The translations under genes and the position numbers were made by a program. Below are positions 13,584 through 14,130 of a stretch of DNA of 14,130 nucleotides, piece by piece. The stretch is from contig QNAG01000045.1 of assembly GCA_003641415.1 (NCBI GenBank), forward strand, positions 1 to 14,130, in the 5' to 3' direction. This DNA is from Candidatus Zixiibacteriota bacterium. GTDB taxonomy: Bacteria; Zixibacteria; MSB-5A5; GN15; FEB-12. Below the pieces are notes generated by a model. That model saw only the letters and a list, made by a program, of their open reading frames with translations, was not told the DNA's origin and searched no databases. How positions within the stretch are numbered: the stretch's first letter is position 1; each line of letters begins with the position of its first letter.

Positions 13584-14054
13584 ATGAGACAACCCGTCCA
13601 AGTTGCAGTTTACTGTGTTCGAACAAAGCACGAGGAACGAGAATACCTTCTGTTACGTAGGATTTTGTCTGGGGGTGGCTATTGGCAGTGCATTACGGGT
13701 GGTGTGGAAGGGAATGAGGACTGCTACGCTGCCGCCATACGAGAGCTTCAAGAAGAGACTAACTATGTTCCAATTAGTATCGAACTGATCGACTATTCCT
13801 ATAATTTTCCTGTTGAACAGCAAATGCGAAAACTGTATGCGCAGCCTGTTGAGACAATCACCGAGATTGTCTTTCTCGCCTTAGTTGATGGGCGCGATGA
13901 GCCACAGCTGGATTCAAAGGAGCATGATAAATGGACGTGGTGCAATTACGAAAAAGCGTTGGATATACTCTATCGGCTTGGCAACAAAGAATCATTGAAA
14001 CACTGCGAACAACACCTGCTTTCCGGCAAAGGAACTCGCCTTCCTAATACTTGA
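13584..14054 (+). CDS. Nudix hydrolase, possibly NudB-like (dihydroneopterin triphosphate pyrophosphatase)
   Basis: 156 residues. The Nudix box spans residues 39-61: G39, then E45, R53-E54 and E57-E58 fit Gx5Ex7REUxEE, but the usual Gly near the end of the box is Asn60. The signature around it, GYWQCITGGVEGNED, resembles E. coli NudB (FWQSVTGSVEEGE), as do the overall length and the late KWTW motif. NudB removes pyrophosphate from dihydroneopterin triphosphate in folate synthesis and also acts on dNTPs. Other Nudix enzymes share this layout, so the substrate is inferred only. The ATG at 13584 has no close ribosome binding site (AGAGG is 14 nt away), so initiation may be weak. It lies 159 nt after the HNH gene and is followed by a palindrome, not a clear terminator. 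Confidence 0.88.
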   Translation: MRQPVQVAVYCVRTKHEEREYLLLRRILSGGGYWQCITGGVEGNEDCYAAAIRELQEETNYVPISIELIDYSYNFPVEQQMRKLYAQPVETITEIVFLALVDGRDEPQLDSKEHDKWTWCNYEKALDILYRLGNKESLKHCEQHLLSGKGTRLPNT

Positions 14055-14060
14055 GCTATG

Positions 14061-14083
14061 GGTGCCCCAGTGCTTGGGGCACC
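14061..14083. repeat. Perfect 9-bp GC-rich palindrome
   Basis: GGTGCCCCA (14061-14069), loop GTGCT, TGGGGCACC (14075-14083), 6 nt after the Nudix stop codon. No T run follows on the plus strand and none precedes it for the minus strand. It could be a U-less terminator, a REP-type repeat, or the edge of a repeat family continuing past the window. Confidence 0.6.
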
Positions 14084-14130
14084 GGTGCGATGGTCAAGTT
14101 GGGGTTGTTATCATGGTGTTGAAGATGTTC

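Noticed and set aside
14113..14130. Start of a new plus-strand gene (ATG at 14113)
   Set aside because: Only six codons are visible and several frames are open to the edge, so no call is possible.

Overview
The window (14.1 kb, moderate GC by eye) looks like ordinary chromosome from a Gram-negative bacterium. The evidence is two lipobox proteins, a membrane-anchored periplasmic PpiD/SurA-type foldase, a secreted M23 peptidase and a quinone-linked ETF dehydrogenase, which points to a respiratory lifestyle. An FCB-type candidate phylum (for example Zixibacteria) would fit, but that is a guess from gene style. There is no rRNA, tRNA, CRISPR array, transposase or phage gene.

Layout. (1) 28-1913, minus strand: three exported proteins in one likely operon, namely a small YbjQ/RcsF-like lipoprotein, a secreted protein with a FlgT/LPP20-like C-terminal domain, and an LPP20-like lipoprotein. 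(2) 1914-2758: a gene-poor, partly AT-rich gap. Its right end holds a candidate promoter and a leader of about 130 nt that can fold into a closed multi-stem structure. (3) 2759-4957, plus strand: an ArsC/Spx-like thioredoxin-fold protein, then an electron-transfer-flavoprotein:quinone oxidoreductase with an unusually Cys-rich C-terminal ferredoxin domain. (4) 5053-8085, minus strand: a secreted M23 (LytM) protein followed 21 nt later by a rhomboid protease. (5) 8290-10143, plus strand: a PpiD/SurA-like peptidyl-prolyl isomerase with its own terminator. (6) 10388-12631, plus strand: a MaeB-type malic enzyme/phosphotransacetylase hybrid with a clear promoter and a strong terminator. (7) 12879-13424: a stand-alone HNH endonuclease preceded by a leader with two interlocking helices. 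(8) 13584-14054: a Nudix hydrolase, possibly NudB-like. A 9-bp perfect palindrome follows at 14061-14083.

How the genes fit together. The genes fall into small independent units. The first serves the envelope. The second links flavoprotein dehydrogenases to the quinone pool. The third and fourth handle envelope proteolysis, peptidoglycan and periplasmic folding. The fifth is central carbon metabolism (malate to pyruvate and NADPH). HNH and Nudix are single-gene units.

The items most worth a second look are not the proteins but two apparently structured 5' leaders (2606-2732 and 12784-12854). Each starts a few bases downstream of a promoter-like sequence and ends before the ribosome binding site. 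All structures were found by eye, and no folding or database search was possible.
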